From Thermomicrobiales bacterium (lineage in GTDB: Bacteria > Chloroflexota > Chloroflexia > Thermomicrobiales > CFX8): a stretch of 64,000 bases of DNA. The stretch lies in contig JBAOIG010000003.1 of the NCBI GenBank assembly GCA_037045155.1, positions 682,001-746,000 of the forward strand, in the 5' to 3' direction. Position numbers and translations under genes: made by a program. Of the stretch, positions 16,529-26,979 are shown piece by piece. The notes below the pieces were generated by a model. The model did no database searches, was not told the origin of the DNA, and saw nothing but the letters and a program-made list of their open reading frames with translations. The stretch's first letter is position 1; each line of letters begins with the position of its first letter.

Positions 16529-18299
16529 TTCACGGTCACACTCTTCGCGAGGTTTCGTGGCTTGTCCGGGTCGAACCCACGACGCAGCGCGAGCTGATAG
16601 CCGAGCATCTGGGCAGGAGGCGCCATCACCAATGGTGAGGCATCGGCGACGTCAGCGATCGGCAGGTGAATATCGAAGACCTCGTCGTTCTCGGGCGAGA
16701 TACCGATGATCAACCCTCCACGGGCTTTCAGCTCCATCGCCCCAGAGATGATGTCCGTCCGCGTCTCGTCGAGCGGCGAGTATACGATGCACGGAGTTCC
16801 GGGCTCGATCAACGCGATGACGCCATGTTTGAGCTCTCCCCCGCGAAACCCTCCGCGTGGAGATACGAGACCTCCTTGATCTTGAGCGCGGCTTCAAGGG
16901 CGGTCGGGTAGGAGAGTCCGCGGCCAATGATGAACAGGTTCTGGCTTGCGTTGACGGTCTCGGCAACGCCGTGAACGCGGTCGATGAACCCGGGTGTCAA
17001 CGCCGCGCTGACGCCATCCACCGCGCGCCAGAGCAGATCACGTCCGACATGTTCCGAGCCGTTGAGGATATGCGCGGTGAGCAGCAGCGTCGCGACTTTT
17101 GCTGTGTAGGCTTTGGTTGACAGAACACACTGTTCTGGGCCGGCATCGAGATGCACGGAGAAATCGGCGATTCGGTCGAGAGTCGAACCTTTGACGTTCA
17201 CGAGCGCCACGATCTTCGCGCCGCGCTCGCGGGCTGCCAGCACCGGCTCGATGACATCCACCGTCTCGCCCGATTGCGACAACGCGACCACCAGCGAGCG
17301 ATCGGTGAGGAAATGTTCCTGGTATTCGAACTCGCTGCCCACCACGAAGTTGACGTGCCGTCGGGCGATCCGCGAGAACAGGTAGCTTCCCGTGAGGGCG
17401 GCGTATGACGCGGTTCCACAGCCGACCAGGAACGTGCCATACGACCTCTGGATCAGCCGGGCGAGCTCCCGCGTCTCATCAAGCTTGTCCCGCGCGATTC
17501 GCTCGAGGACGGCCGGCTGCTCGTGCATCTCCTTGAGCATGTAGTGTGGATAGCCGCCGAGCTCGGCCGAACCCTCCTCAACGGGAATGTCGGCCCAGAC
17601 GAGCGGCCATGCCTGACCGTCACGAGCATCGATCGAGGTGATGCCGTCATGCTCGAGCTGGACGAGCTGATAGTCCTCCAGATAGGACACGCGCTCGGTA
17701 TGCCCTGCGAGAGCGAGTGTGTCTGACGCGATGAACGATCCGGATTCGCGTTGCCCGATGACCAGCGGAGAGACGTGTTTGATCGCAGTCAGTGTTCGCG
17801 TTGAACGATCGAGCACGATGATTGCGTTCAGGCCCCGCAACTGCATGAACGCCCGTGCGACGGCGGAGCGCACAGCCTCGGGGGTATCACCCTGGCCCAG
17901 CAGATCGCTGACGAGGTGTGCCACGACCTCCGTGTCGGTTTCGCTGTGAAATGCGTACCCGCGCTCTGTCAGTGACGTGCGTAGCGAGCGGAAGTTCTCG
18001 ATGATGCCATTGTGAATGACGGCCAGCCGGCCAGATGCGTCCGGTATTGGATGTGCGTTCGCTTCGCAGACGCCACCGTGGGTGGCCCAGCGCGTGTGGC
18101 CGAAGCCGATATCGGAGGCCGGCAAGTCGACCATGGCAGACCCGATCTTGCCGACGTGCTTCTCTATCTCGATGTGGTTGTTGATTCCGACTGCGACACC
18201 CCAGGAGTCATACCCCCGGTATTCGAGTCGTTTCAATGCCTGAAGGACCATCCCGCCGGTGTCAGTGTACGCTCCGACATAGCCGAATATTCCACACAT
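16525..18299 (-). pseudogene. glmS: Glutamine--fructose-6-phosphate aminotransferase, interrupted by a single-base frameshift
   Basis: GlmS makes glucosamine-6-phosphate from fructose-6-phosphate and glutamine, the first step to UDP-GlcNAc. The first frame (18299 down to 16809) has catalytic Cys2 ('MCGIFGYVG'), the full glutaminase domain and both SIS domains up to 'LHAEGFAG'. There it runs into a wrong frame and stops. The remaining 95 residues, beginning 'IEPGTPCIVYSP', continue in the -1 frame. Adding one G to the run of five (CCCCC on the plus strand, 16838-16842) restores 'AGGELKHGV' and a 591-aa enzyme of normal size. The rest of the gene and its ribozyme are intact, so a homopolymer sequencing error is the likeliest explanation. 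It heads glmS-tatD-rdgB-Mur ligase. Confidence 0.9.
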
Positions 18300-18391
18300 G
18301 CGCGCAACCTTCCGGCCCGCGCGGTAACGCGGGCGAGTGCGATGTCAACATCACGAGCTTGTTGGAAGCGCGGCGGGCGGTTTGAACCCCG

Positions 18392-18550
18392 TCGGGATCC
18401 TCTATCTGCACATGGGATCCGATTGTGCGGTGAATTGCTCCACCGGTTTCCGAAAACCCTGCGAGCGTGCTACCCGGAAGGCCATCCGCCGAATCGTTCG
18501 ATCAGGCCTTCTCCTCGTCACCTCACGCCTCCACGTGAGGCCAGGCGCTA
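18392..18550 (-). ncRNA. glmS ribozyme: glmS ribozyme-riboswitch (GlcN6P-activated self-cleaving RNA)
   Basis: Read on the minus strand from 18550, the RNA follows the glmS ribozyme core in order: A|GCGCC at the cleavage site (cut expected between 18549 and 18548); a P1 stem CCTCACG/CGTGAGG; GACGAGG; a P2 stem GAAGGCC/GGCCTTC enclosing 'GATCGA' and the highly conserved 'TCGGCGGATG'; then a P3/P4 region with hairpin GGTGGA-gcaa-TTCACC. It lies 90 nt upstream of glmS and 33 nt after a predicted start. In the family, GlcN6P acts as cofactor for cleavage and the cut mRNA is degraded, lowering GlmS. The 3' limit is approximate. Confidence 0.92.
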
Positions 18551-18589
18551 CAGTGCCGGAACCTTCATCCCAGCGCGCATTCCATCGTC

Positions 18590-18618
18590 ACTATACCCGC
18601 CTGCCATGCGCCGGACAA
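18590..18618 (-). promoter_or_regulatory. Promoter of the glmS operon
   Basis: -35 TTGTCC (18613-18618), 17-nt spacer, -10 TATAGT (18590-18595) on the minus strand. The predicted start near 18583 places the ribozyme cleavage site about 34 nt into the transcript. Confidence 0.6.
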
Positions 18619-18637
18619 GACGGCGCGCCATCGGTCG

Positions 18638-18654
18638 CGAACGTTCGGTATACT
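18638..18654 (+). promoter_or_regulatory. Candidate -10 box for the pur operon next to a CGAACGTTCG palindrome
   Basis: The 10-bp palindrome CGAACGTTCG (18638-18647) directly precedes TATACT (18649-18654) on the plus strand. No good -35 is seen at 17 nt. A start near 18661 would give a 157-nt leader for purB, in which I see no known riboswitch. The palindrome could be an operator. Confidence 0.35.
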
Positions 18655-18817
18655 CATGCGGACTGGCCGTTCGGGCGCGGCGGAGATGCATGAACGATCG
18701 ACCAAGACGCGAACCGATCCTCAGCAGGTCGGCATCCTGGGCCGGCCCGGTCTCAGCGCACACCCGCCATTTTGAACTCACCACCACAGTGAAGCAACGA
18801 GAGAGCGACGCGCACGC

Positions 18818-20139
18818 GTGATCGAACGCTACACGCTGCCCGAGATGGGCATCATCTGGAGTGAGCAACACAAGATCGACCAGTGGCTCGCCGTTGAGAA
18901 GGCGGTCTGCGAAGCCTGGGCCGCACGAGGCGTGATTCCGGCAGACGCGATGCCGGCCATTCGCCAGGCCACCTGCAGCGTCGATCGAATGAAGGAGATT
19001 GAGCGCGAAACCGACCACGATGTCATCGCGTTTCTGCGCGCCACCGGGGAGACAGTCGGGGAAGCGGCGCGGTTCATCCACCTCGGATTGACAAGCTCCG
19101 ATGTCATCGACACTGCTCTGGCCATGCAGACAGTCAATGCGGTCGATCAGCTGCTTTCGCGGCTCGACATTGCCATTGATGTCGTCGGGCGGCAGGCGCT
19201 CGCGCATCGGAAGACGCTGATGATCGGTCGGACCCACGGAGTGCACGCCGAACCAATCACGTTCGGCTTCAAGCTCGCAGTCTGGTACGACGAGCTCCGC
19301 CGTAATCGCGTCCGCTTGCAGGCTGCACGGGAGACGATACGGGTCGGCAAGATCTCCGGCGCCGTGGGCACTCATGCAAACGTGCCACCGGATATCGAAG
19401 AGGATGTCTGCGTGGCCCTGGGTCTGGCTGTCGCGCCTGTCTCAACTCAGATCATTCAGCGCGACCGTCATGCGGAAGTTGTTGCAGCGCTCGCAGTTCT
19501 GGCGTCGTCGCTGGACAAGTTCGCTGTCGAGATCCGCCACCTCGCGCGCACTGAAGTGCGCGAGCTCGAGGAAGCGTTTGACCCGGGCAATCAAGGCTCG
19601 TCCGCGATGCCACATAAGCGCAATCCGCACGAGAGCGAGCGTCTCAGTGGACTGGCCCGACTTGTTCGCGGCTACGCGGTGACGGCGCTTGAGAATGTCG
19701 CGCTGTGGCATGAGCGGGATATCTCCAACTCATCAGCCGAGCGTGTCATCTTCCCGGATGCGTTCATCATCGTCGATTACATGCTGCACCTGTTCGCCGA
19801 TCTCGTTGACAACTGGGTGGTATATCCGGAGCGGATGCGCCAGAACCTCGATATGACCGGCGGCGCGATCTTCTCGCAACGCGCAATGCTCAAGCTCATC
19901 GAAGGCGGCCTCGATCGACAGGTCGCCTACAAGCTCATTCAACGCAATGCGATGCTGGCGTGGGACAAGGGCGGTCACCTTCGCGATTACTTGCGGAGCG
20001 AGCCGGACGTTACCGCCTTGCTGACCGACGATCAGATCGACGATCTGTTCGACTACGGCTATCACCTCCAGCATATTGACCGCGCATTCGAACGCGTTGG
20101 CCTGTTGGATCCAGCGCAATCCGGACCAGGAGGTCGAGC

Positions 20140-20143
<4 letters not shown>
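18818..20143 (+). CDS. purB: Adenylosuccinate lyase
   Basis: A 441-aa fumarase/aspartase-superfamily lyase that acts twice in purine synthesis: SAICAR to AICAR, and adenylosuccinate to AMP. It starts 'MIERYTLPEMGIIWSEQHK', typical of the family. The flexible signature loop 'GSSAMPHKRNPHESE' near residue 260 holds the catalytic serine, and 'IGRTHGVHAEPITFG' near 138 the catalytic histidine. The start is GTG at 18818, with only a weak purine-rich site upstream. It heads purB-C-S-Q-L-F; its stop overlaps the purC start (ATGA). Confidence 0.96.
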
Positions 20144-21032
<889 letters not shown>

Positions 21033-21036
<4 letters not shown>

Positions 21037-21332
21037 ACCTGAAGAAGGATGGGGTGGGTCTAGCGGTGAAGCAGTCGTACCTGGCCGAGGTGTTCATTTC
21101 GTTGAAGCCGATTGTGAACGATCCTGAAGGGCTGTCGATTCGCGATGGACTCCGGTCTCTCGGCTACGCCGACACCGAGAGCGTCCGCGCGGGCAAGTAT
21201 CTGCGAGTTACGCTGAGCGCGAGTTCGACGGCGGACGCCGAAGAGTCGGTGGCGCGAATGTGCGACCAGTTGCTAGCGAATCCGGTGATGGAGACGTATC
21301 GGATTCAGATGACGGCGTTGGCCGACAATTAG
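21033..21332 (+). CDS. purS: Phosphoribosylformylglycinamidine synthase subunit PurS
   Basis: The small structural subunit that bridges PurL and PurQ in the three-protein FGAM synthase. The family core 'LAEVFISLKPIVNDPEGLSI' begins near residue 16. GTG at 21033 overlaps the purC stop (GTGA) and gives 99 aa; an in-frame GTG at 21066, with AAGGATGG upstream, would give the usual 88 aa and may be the true start. It sits between purC and purQ, as in Bacillus-type clusters. Confidence 0.9.
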
Positions 21333-21342
21333 GGGGAGTGCG

Positions 21343-22047
21343 ATGCGTTTCGGGGTCGTGATCTTTCCCGGATCAAACGGTGACCATGACGCTCTGTCGT
21401 CGATTGAGCATGGGCTGGGCGAGGAGGTCGTGCCAGTCTGGCACAAGGACCGCGCAGTGGATCACTGTGATGCGCTGCTGATACCTGGAGGCTTTTCGTA
21501 TGGTGACTACTTGCGGGCCGGCGCGATCGCGCGATTCTCGCCGATCATGGACGCAGTCATCGAGTTTGCGAACCAGGGCGGGCCGGTGCTTGGCATTTGC
21601 AATGGATTCCAGATCCTGACTGAGGCGCACCTGCTGCCTGGCGCTCTCCTTCGAAACGGCAGCCTGCACTTCGTCTGTACCTGGGTCCACGTGCGCGTCG
21701 AGACCGATAAGACCCCGTTCACCGCGGAGATCGACCCGGGCTCGGTGCTGCGGCTTCCGATCGCCCATGGCCAGGGTCGGTATTTCGTGACGCCCGAGCA
21801 ATACGCGGAGCTGGAGGCCAACGATCAGGTCGTCTTCCGGTACTCGGACGCTCGTGGCGAAGTTCATGACGATCACAACCCGAATGCGTCGATCGGGCAT
21901 GTTGCGGGTGTCTCGAACCGGCGTGGCAACGTCGTTGGGCTGATGCCGCACCCAGAGCGTGCCTACGATGGCGCGCTAGGCGGCGATGATGGTCTACGAA
22001 TTCTCGGGTCCGTCAGTCGGGCCATGTTGCGGACGGTGGGCGCGTGA
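21343..22047 (+). CDS. purQ: Phosphoribosylformylglycinamidine synthase subunit PurQ
   Basis: A 234-aa class I glutamine amidotransferase that releases ammonia for FGAM synthesis. The nucleophile cysteine lies in 'PVLGICNGFQIL' near residue 87, and the histidine/glutamate pair in 'GLMPHPERAYDG' near 207. ATG at 21343 is preceded by AGGGGGAG. It overlaps purL by 4 nt (GTGA), consistent with stoichiometric production of the complex. Confidence 0.96.
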   Translation: MRFGVVIFPGSNGDHDALSSIEHGLGEEVVPVWHKDRAVDHCDALLIPGGFSYGDYLRAGAIARFSPIMDAVIEFANQGGPVLGICNGFQILTEAHLLPGALLRNGSLHFVCTWVHVRVETDKTPFTAEIDPGSVLRLPIAHGQGRYFVTPEQYAELEANDQVVFRYSDARGEVHDDHNPNASIGHVAGVSNRRGNVVGLMPHPERAYDGALGGDDGLRILGSVSRAMLRTVGA

Positions 22048-24266
22048 GTACCGATATCGTCACTGACGCCGTGCTTCGGGAGGTCGCGCTGACGCGGGCT
22101 GAGTACGATCAGGTGGTTGAGCTGCTCGGCCGGCCGCCGAGCCCCGTCGAGCTTGGGATGTTCGGGGCGATGTGGAGTGAGCACTGCGGCTACAAGAACT
22201 CACGGCCACTGCTCAAGCACTTTCCAACGTCCGGCGACCGTGTGCTTCAAGGTCCGGGCGAAAACGCCGGGGCGGTTGATATCGGCGATGGACTCGCGGT
22301 CGTGTTCAAGATCGAATCGCACAACCACCCATCGGCGGTTGAGCCATACGAGGGTGCGGCGACCGGGGTCGGAGGCATTGTCCGCGACATCTTTACGATG
22401 GGCGCGCGGCCGATCGCGTTGCTGAATTCGTTGCGGTTCGGCTCGCTCGATCGCCCACGGAACCGCTACCTGTTCGATGGGATCGTAGGTGGCATCGGCG
22501 GGTACGGCAATTGCCTGGGAATCCCGACCGTGGCCGGTGACATCTTCTTCGACGACCGCTACAACGGGAATCCGCTCGTCAACGCCATGTGCGTCGGAAT
22601 CGTCCCGCACGACAAGATCATGCGCGCGACCGCCTCCGGTGTCGGCAACCTCGTCGTGCTCGTGGGGGCTGATACTGGACGCGACGGTATCCATGGCGCG
22701 ACGTTCGCCTCGGTCGAGAATCCGGAAGAGTCCCATCGCGGCGTGGTCCAGGTTGGCAACCCATTCCTTGAGAAGCTGCTGCTCGAGGCATGCCTCGAAA
22801 CGCTGGAGGTTTCCGGCGTTGTCGCGATGCAGGATCTCGGCGCTGCCGGGCTGACCTCTTCCGCCGTTGAGGTCGCCAGCAAGGGCGGGCTTGGGATCGA
22901 GATCGATGTGCAGAAGGTGGCGCGCCGCGAAGTCGGCATGACGGCGTATGAGGTGATGCTCTCCGAGAGCCAGGAGCGCATGCTGATTATCGTCGAACCT
23001 CCGTCGCTCGATGAATTGGTCACGATCTTCGATCGCTGGGATCTGCATTCGGATGTGATCGGCGTTGTGACCGACGATGGGCGAGTCCGCATTCTCGATG
23101 GCGAGGATGTGGTTGCCGATGTCCCTGCAACCTTCTACACGGATGATTGCCCCGTCTATATTCGCGATGGAGTTGAGTCGGCCGCTATTGTGGCGCTGCG
23201 AGATACCGACATCTCCAGCTGGGATGCGCTGGAGGCTACCGATGTGTTGCCGGCGCTGGGCCGGCTTCTGGCGAGCCCGAACATTTGCTCGCGGCGGCCG
23301 GTCGTCAGCACCTACGACCACACGATTCTCTCGAACACTGTCGTAGCCCCGCTCGAAGGTGACGCGGCCGTTGTTCGTATCAAGGGCACTCGCCGCGGAC
23401 TGGCGCTGAAGACCGACTGCAATCCGCGCTACGTCTATCTGGATCCGCGTCTCGGCGGGATGCATGCTGTCGCTGAGGCGGCGCGCAATGTCTCCTGCGC
23501 TGGCGCCACACCGATCGCGCTGACGAACTGCCTCAACTTCGGCTCGCCGGAGAAGCCAGAAGGCTACTTCCAGCTCGAACAGTCAATCCTCGGTATGGCG
23601 CAAGCTGCGGAGGCGTTCGGCACGCCAGTTGTTAGCGGCAACGTCAGCCTCTATAACGAATCAGAGGGTGAGGCGATCCTGCCGACGCCGACGATCGGTG
23701 TCGTCGGTGTTCTCGATGATGTGACGAAGCACTCCGGGTCTACCGCCCCGTCGGGGACGGAACTCTGGCTCATCGGCAACCTTGAGGCGACGCTTGGCGG
23801 GTCAGAGTATCTCGCCGAGATTCACGGCATTACTGCGGGCCGGCCGCCCGCGCTCGACCTGAACCTGGAGCGGCTGGTCCAGGCAGCAACGAGGGCGCTG
23901 GTCGGTGAGGGGATCGCGCGCGCTACCCACGACACGTCAGAGGGTGGCCTGCTGGTTGCGGTCGCCGAGATGCTGGCGCCCAGCGGCACGGGAGCATCCA
24001 TCGATATCAGTGCGGTGGTCACGGCCAACGACAACAGCCTGGCGCGCGCGTGCTTCGGTGAGGCCGCATCGCGAGTCATTGTCGCGATCGAGCCGGCGGA
24101 TCGCGATCTGTTCGTTCGCCGATGCGCCGAGCTTGGAGTCCCTGCGACGGCGCTCGGCACGGTTACTGGTCGCTCGCTGGAGGTCGCAACCGTTGGTAGC
24201 GTCGCGATAAGCGACCTTGCCGCACAGTGGACGAGTGGGCTAGGCACGAGCGATGCGATTGTATAG
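22044..24266 (+). CDS. purL: Phosphoribosylformylglycinamidine synthase subunit PurL
   Basis: A 740-aa small-type PurL (AIRS-like) that forms FGAM from FGAR, ATP and ammonia supplied by PurQ. Signatures are 'MWSEHCGYKNSRPLLK' near residue 44, 'FKIESHNHPSAVEPYEGAAT' near 90 and 'VSGNVSLYNES' near 530. Being the small type explains the separate PurS and PurQ. GTG start coupled to the purQ stop. Confidence 0.97.
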   Translation: MSTDIVTDAVLREVALTRAEYDQVVELLGRPPSPVELGMFGAMWSEHCGYKNSRPLLKHFPTSGDRVLQGPGENAGAVDIGDGLAVVFKIESHNHPSAVEPYEGAATGVGGIVRDIFTMGARPIALLNSLRFGSLDRPRNRYLFDGIVGGIGGYGNCLGIPTVAGDIFFDDRYNGNPLVNAMCVGIVPHDKIMRATASGVGNLVVLVGADTGRDGIHGATFASVENPEESHRGVVQVGNPFLEKLLLEACLETLEVSGVVAMQDLGAAGLTSSAVEVASKGGLGIEIDVQKVARREVGMTAYEVMLSESQERMLIIVEPPSLDELVTIFDRWDLHSDVIGVVTDDGRVRILDGEDVVADVPATFYTDDCPVYIRDGVESAAIVALRDTDISSWDALEATDVLPALGRLLASPNICSRRPVVSTYDHTILSNTVVAPLEGDAAVVRIKGTRRGLALKTDCNPRYVYLDPRLGGMHAVAEAARNVSCAGATPIALTNCLNFGSPEKPEGYFQLEQSILGMAQAAEAFGTPVVSGNVSLYNESEGEAILPTPTIGVVGVLDDVTKHSGSTAPSGTELWLIGNLEATLGGSEYLAEIHGITAGRPPALDLNLERLVQAATRALVGEGIARATHDTSEGGLLVAVAEMLAPSGTGASIDISAVVTANDNSLARACFGEAASRVIVAIEPADRDLFVRRCAELGVPATALGTVTGRSLEVATVGSVAISDLAAQWTSGLGTSDAIV

Positions 24267-24315
24267 CGCGGACACGTGGAATTGAACGCAGAGGACACGG
24301 ACGGGTGAGCGACTG

Positions 24316-25737
24316 ATGTACCTGGACGATAACGATAAGCCGGCGGAGGAGTGTGGGATCTTCGGTGTCTACGCTCCGGGCGCCGATGTCGCTCGTATGA
24401 CCTTCTTTGGCCTGTTCGCGCTTCAACATCGCGGGCAGGAAAGCGCTGGAATCGCCGTTTCCCACGTCGGCGAGATCCGCTTGCGCAAGCGGCTGGGGCT
24501 TGTGGCAAACGCATTCTCAGAGTCCGACCTGCGACATCTGCCGGGACAGATCGCCGTTGGCCACACCAGATACTCGACAACCGGCTCGACGATGCCGGAA
24601 AATGCCGGGCCAATGGCGGCTGAAAGCGACCTCGGCACCATCGTGGTTGCACATAACGGCAACATCATCAATGCTCCCGCGCTGCACGATGAGCTTGTTG
24701 AGGCGGGCGTCCGTCTGCAGACCACCACCGACTCCGAAGTGATGACTCATCTCATCGCCCGCGCGCCCGGAGCGACGATTACCGACAAGCTGGCGGTTGC
24801 GCTGCCACGCCTCGTCGGCGCCTACAGTCTCGCGATCCTGACTCCGACACGCCTCATCGCCGTTCGCGACCCGAATGGCATTCGGCCGCTCTGCCTGGGT
24901 CGGCTTGACGATGGCTGGGTCGTGGCATCTGAAACGTGCGCCCTGGCGACTGTCGGCGCTCGATTCGAGCGCGAGATCGAGCCGGGCGAGATCGTCTCGA
25001 TCGGCCCGGGTGGGATCGAGACGACCACGATCGACCAGCTCCGACGGAGCAAGCTCTGTGTTTTCGAGCTGATCTACTTTGCCCGACCCGACTCCCTGAT
25101 GCAGGGCGAGCGCCTGTACCTGGTCCGTCAGCGTATGGGCGCGGAGTTGGCACGGGAACATCCGGTCGATGCCGATATCGTCGTTGGCATCCCCGATTCT
25201 GCGACCCCGGCAGCCATCGGTTATGCGCGCGAGGCGGGCATCCCGTATTCCGAAGGGCTGATCAAGAACCGCTACATCGGGCGGACATTCATCCAGCCCG
25301 ACCAGCGGCTCCGTGAGGTTGGCGTTCGACTCAAGTTCAACGCCCTGCCCGAGGTTGTCGAGGGCAAGCGCGTCGTTCTCGTCGACGACACGATCGTGCG
25401 CGGGACGACGAGCAGGCCGCTCGTGAACTTGATCCGCGACGCGGGCGCGCGGGAGGTACACATGCGCGTCCACGCGCCACCGGTGATGTGGCCATGCTAT
25501 CTCGGTGTGGACATGGCAACTCGCGAGGAGTTGATCGCCGCCAACTTGACCTTGGCCGAGATCACGCGCGAGATCAACGCCGACTCACTGGGCTATCTCT
25601 CGCTGGACGGGCTGTTCCGCGCGATCGGGCAGGAGAGCGGACGATTCTGCTCGGCGTGCCTGACTGGCACATATCCCGTTGAGGTGAATGGTGTGGTCGG
25701 GAAGATGGCGCTTGAGCGAACGGTCTCACACAGCTGA
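24316..25737 (+). CDS. purF: Amidophosphoribosyltransferase
   Basis: A 473-aa enzyme for the committed step of purine synthesis (PRPP + glutamine to phosphoribosylamine). Twelve residues precede 'CGIFGVYAPG', so Cys13 would become the N-terminal nucleophile after self-cleavage, as in Bacillus. The PRPP loop is 'RVVLVDDTIVRGTTSRPLV' near 355. C-terminal 'RFCSACLTGTYPVE' holds cysteines fitting the Bacillus-type 4Fe-4S site. Last gene of the pur cluster; 49 nt separate it from purL. Confidence 0.96.
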   Translation: MYLDDNDKPAEECGIFGVYAPGADVARMTFFGLFALQHRGQESAGIAVSHVGEIRLRKRLGLVANAFSESDLRHLPGQIAVGHTRYSTTGSTMPENAGPMAAESDLGTIVVAHNGNIINAPALHDELVEAGVRLQTTTDSEVMTHLIARAPGATITDKLAVALPRLVGAYSLAILTPTRLIAVRDPNGIRPLCLGRLDDGWVVASETCALATVGARFEREIEPGEIVSIGPGGIETTTIDQLRRSKLCVFELIYFARPDSLMQGERLYLVRQRMGAELAREHPVDADIVVGIPDSATPAAIGYAREAGIPYSEGLIKNRYIGRTFIQPDQRLREVGVRLKFNALPEVVEGKRVVLVDDTIVRGTTSRPLVNLIRDAGAREVHMRVHAPPVMWPCYLGVDMATREELIAANLTLAEITREINADSLGYLSLDGLFRAIGQESGRFCSACLTGTYPVEVNGVVGKMALERTVSHS

Positions 25738-25821
25738 CACGCGGGCGTTAGAATACTGCGTCGAATGGCATGATAGAGTGTCCCGGCGCGATATCGTCGC
25801 GTTGTGAATGGGGAGGGCTTG

Positions 25822-26925
25822 ATGAAGAAGACAGCGCTCGCTGAAAAGCACGAGCAGCTTGGCGCGCGGATGGTCGATTTCGCCGGCTGGTATATGCCGG
25901 TCCAGTATTCGGGCATCATCGAAGAGCACCGCACCGTTCGCACCGCCGCCGGCCTGTTCGACCTTGGTCATATGGGGCAGGTCGGAGTTACTGGCGCGGA
26001 CGCCCTCACGTTCCTGAACTACATCGGATCAAATGACGCCAGTGTTCTCGCGCCGGGGCAGGCAATCTATTCATTGATGCTCAACCCGACCGGCGGCGTG
26101 ATCGACGATATCATCATCTACCGCAATCCCAGCGGTGTTGGCTACTTCGTCGTGATCAATGCATCGAACACCGATAAGGACGTCTCCTGGCTGCAAGAGC
26201 AAGCCGGGAAGCGCAACGATCTCGCGGTGCAGGTCGATCACCTGTCGGACACGATGGGAATGATCGCGATCCAGGGCCCGAACGCAGCGTCGATCGTCGC
26301 AAAGCTATCGTCGGTCGATCTGTCCGACATGGAGTCGTTCTCCATGCGCGAGACGCAGATCGCCGATGTGACCTGCATGGCTGGACGCACCGGCTATACC
26401 GGTGAGGACGGCTGGGAGTTCTACTGCCCGGTTGATGATTCCGCGCAGGTCTGGGATGCGCTGATGGCGGCCGGCCAGGATGAGGGCTTGCGACCGATCG
26501 GCCTTGGCGCTCGTGACACGCTACGTCTTGAAGCACGGATGCCACTCTATGGCAACGAGATGAACGACGAGATCAACCCCTACGATGCAGGGCTCGGCTG
26601 GGCGGTCAAGCTCGATCGAGATGACTTTGTCGGGCGCGATGCGTTGTTGGCAGTGCGCGAACGCGGCGTCAACAAGCGCACCGTCGGATTCAAGATGGTC
26701 GAACGAGGTGGCGTGCCTCGGTCGCATTACGAGGTGCAGGTCGATGGCAAGGTCGTCGGCTTCGTGACAAGTGGCACCGCGTCGCCGACGCTGGGCGAAA
26801 ACATCGGCCTTGCGATGATTGACAAGGCCTATGCAGGCGTTGGCAAGCCGCTGGACATTATGGTCCGGGGTAAGGCCGTGCGGGCCGAGCAAATCAAGAC
26901 GCCGTTCTACAAGCGCGGCGCATAG
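25822..26925 (+). CDS. gcvT: Glycine cleavage system aminomethyltransferase (T-protein)
   Basis: A 367-aa THF-dependent aminomethyltransferase: it takes the aminomethyl group from lipoyl-GcvH and yields methylene-THF and ammonia. The N-terminus 'LAEKHEQLGARMVDFAGWYM' and 'RTGYTGEDGWEF' near 190 are diagnostic. ATG at 25822 is chosen because GGGGAGGG lies just upstream; an in-frame GTG at 25804 lacks one. It begins gcvT-gcvH-gcvPA. Confidence 0.96.
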   Translation: MKKTALAEKHEQLGARMVDFAGWYMPVQYSGIIEEHRTVRTAAGLFDLGHMGQVGVTGADALTFLNYIGSNDASVLAPGQAIYSLMLNPTGGVIDDIIIYRNPSGVGYFVVINASNTDKDVSWLQEQAGKRNDLAVQVDHLSDTMGMIAIQGPNAASIVAKLSSVDLSDMESFSMRETQIADVTCMAGRTGYTGEDGWEFYCPVDDSAQVWDALMAAGQDEGLRPIGLGARDTLRLEARMPLYGNEMNDEINPYDAGLGWAVKLDRDDFVGRDALLAVRERGVNKRTVGFKMVERGGVPRSHYEVQVDGKVVGFVTSGTASPTLGENIGLAMIDKAYAGVGKPLDIMVRGKAVRAEQIKTPFYKRGA

Positions 26926-26979
26926 TGTGGGGAAGCGCGCGTCACTGGACGCGGCACATTGACGTTGGGAGGTTGGACT

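Noticed and set aside
18638..18647. CGAACGTTCG as a second SOS box
   Set aside because: The LexA consensus needs four bases between GAAC and GTTC; here there are none.
18012..18821. A 269-codon plus-strand frame across the glmS start and leader
   Set aside because: It overlaps the glmS N-terminus and the ribozyme on the opposite strand; its composition is not protein-like.
22200..23465. A 421-codon open frame antisense to purL
   Set aside because: PurL is clearly coding on the plus strand. High GC and codon bias leave long antisense frames free of stops, and this one has low-complexity composition and no recognisable domain.
25738..25821. A glycine riboswitch before gcvT
   Set aside because: The gap is only 84 nt and shows neither aptamer core, too short for the usual tandem riboswitch.
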